DNA from: Chloroflexota bacterium
Lineage (GTDB): Bacteria > Chloroflexota > Anaerolineae > Anaerolineales > Villigracilaceae
DNA: 14,056 nucleotides
Assembly (NCBI GenBank): GCA_016191985.1
Contig: JACPVB010000054.1
Span: 1 to 14,056, forward strand
Direction: 5' to 3'
Below are positions 13,535 to 14,056 of this stretch, in pieces (position 1 is the stretch's first letter; every line of letters begins with the position of its first letter). The notes below the pieces were generated by a model, which saw only the letters and a list, made by a program, of their open reading frames with translations, was not told where the DNA came from and searched no databases. Made by a program: the position numbers and the translations under genes.

Positions 13535-14038
13535 ATGACAGTTAATAAAATTACACGCCCAAAACTCCCAAAAGGATACGTGGATAACCCGATCTCCGAA
13601 GTGCCGTGGGAGCATGTTGAAAAGCGATTGATCGAAGCCATTAATTACTGGCTGTGCTCGGTCTATCCCGATCAGCGCCCGCACGTCATCCCACGCTGGG
13701 GCGTATTTTTGGATGGCAAATTTTATTACGATGGAAGCCCCGAGACCCGTCACGCGCGTAATATCGCAAAGAATCCAAACGTGACCCTGCACCTCGAAAG
13801 CGGAAACGATGTGGTCATCATGGAAGGCACATCCAAACCCGCCTCCAAACCTGACCTTGAACTGGCTCAGCGACTATCAACAGCCTACTGCGCGAAATAC
13901 GAATCCGACGGCTACGCCCCGAAGCCCGACCAATGGGATGAAGGCGGTCTCTACGTTTTTACTCCCCGTCAATGCCTGGCATGGACAAAGTTCTTCGAAA
14001 ACCCCACCAAGTTTGTGTTTGAGTCGGAGGACTCATGA
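13535..14038 (+). CDS. Pyridoxamine 5'-phosphate oxidase-like flavoprotein
   Basis: A 167-residue split-barrel protein of the PPOX/flavin- or F420-binding family, whose members bind FMN or F420 and perform redox reactions, or in some cases bind haem. The barrel start reads NYWLCSVYPDQRPHVIPRWGVFLDGKFYYDGS (about 37-68); the SPETRHARNIAKNPNVTLHLESGNDVVIMEG segment (about 68-98) matches the cofactor-binding strands of the family. Start ATG 13535 is preferred to GTG 13526 because GGAAGGTG (13521-13528) is well placed before it. It begins six bases after the hydrolase stop, and its own stop overlaps the next gene's start (ATGA, 14035-14038). It probably belongs to the hydrolase operon. The cofactor and substrate are not determined by the sequence. 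Confidence 0.82.
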   Translation: MTVNKITRPKLPKGYVDNPISEVPWEHVEKRLIEAINYWLCSVYPDQRPHVIPRWGVFLDGKFYYDGSPETRHARNIAKNPNVTLHLESGNDVVIMEGTSKPASKPDLELAQRLSTAYCAKYESDGYAPKPDQWDEGGLYVFTPRQCLAWTKFFENPTKFVFESEDS

Positions 14039-14056
14039 TCGCACGCATGTGGCATG
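14035..14056 (+). CDS. Start of a further gene (partial), possibly antibiotic-biosynthesis-monooxygenase-like
   Basis: ATG 14035 overlaps the previous stop by four bases and has CGGAGG (14025-14030) just upstream. The seven visible codons read MIARMWH, a beginning that in my recollection is common among small ABM-domain (dimeric alpha/beta barrel) proteins. Only these codons are in the window, so the family is a guess; the presence of a coupled gene is likely. Confidence 0.5.

Overview
The window looks like chromosomal DNA of a free-living, mesophilic-type bacterium, most likely Chloroflexota (Anaerolineae-like). That placement is an inference from the moderately high GC of most genes, the protein styles (a DUF58/TgpA pair, an I9-type prodomain subtilase, an S58 peptidase), -10 boxes placed so that transcripts would be leaderless, and intergenic spaces full of short palindromic and heptameric repeats. 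No rRNA, tRNA or CRISPR was seen. No marker gene in the window fixes the taxonomy.

Left part (1-1213): a two-dinucleotide-domain FAD/NAD(P) oxidoreductase on the minus strand runs off the left edge and has a good sigma70-like promoter. It is divergent from a plus-strand P1-family (DmpA-like, S58) self-cleaving aminopeptidase (1214-2221). Next comes a clearly AT-richer island (about 2222-3960). It holds a D12-class adenine-N6 DNA methyltransferase and an HNH endonuclease that is split by a single-base frameshift, together a probable type II restriction-modification cassette whose nuclease is broken or mis-sequenced.

Middle (3993-8865): a minus-strand RlmI-type 23S rRNA m5C methyltransferase carries two patches of degenerate 7-bp tandem repeat inside its coding sequence. 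It is divergent, across only 35 bp, from a translationally coupled DUF58 / TgpA-like transglutaminase pair. Both divergent starts have a -10-like box six bases upstream, suggesting leaderless mRNAs.

8851-9191: a non-coding insertion of about 320 bp with internal inverted-repeat structure, flanked by an exact 11-bp direct repeat. It sits exactly on the end of the transglutaminase gene and supplies its present stop codon; the pre-insertion gene end can still be read on the far side. This is the clearest mobile-element footprint in the window.

Right part (9375-14056): a YczE/YitT-type membrane protein is followed 11 bp later by a 776-residue subtilase. The subtilase has an I9-like prodomain and catalytic D/H/N/S domain carried on an N-terminal 11-helix membrane domain, an unusual architecture. 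A 247-bp intergenic repeat island (two TTCA-loop palindromes, a 37-nt inverted repeat, a CCTGAGCCTGTCGAAGG-type unit) precedes a membrane-anchored alpha/beta hydrolase, a pyridoxamine-phosphate-oxidase-like flavoprotein, and the first seven codons of another gene, all tightly coupled.
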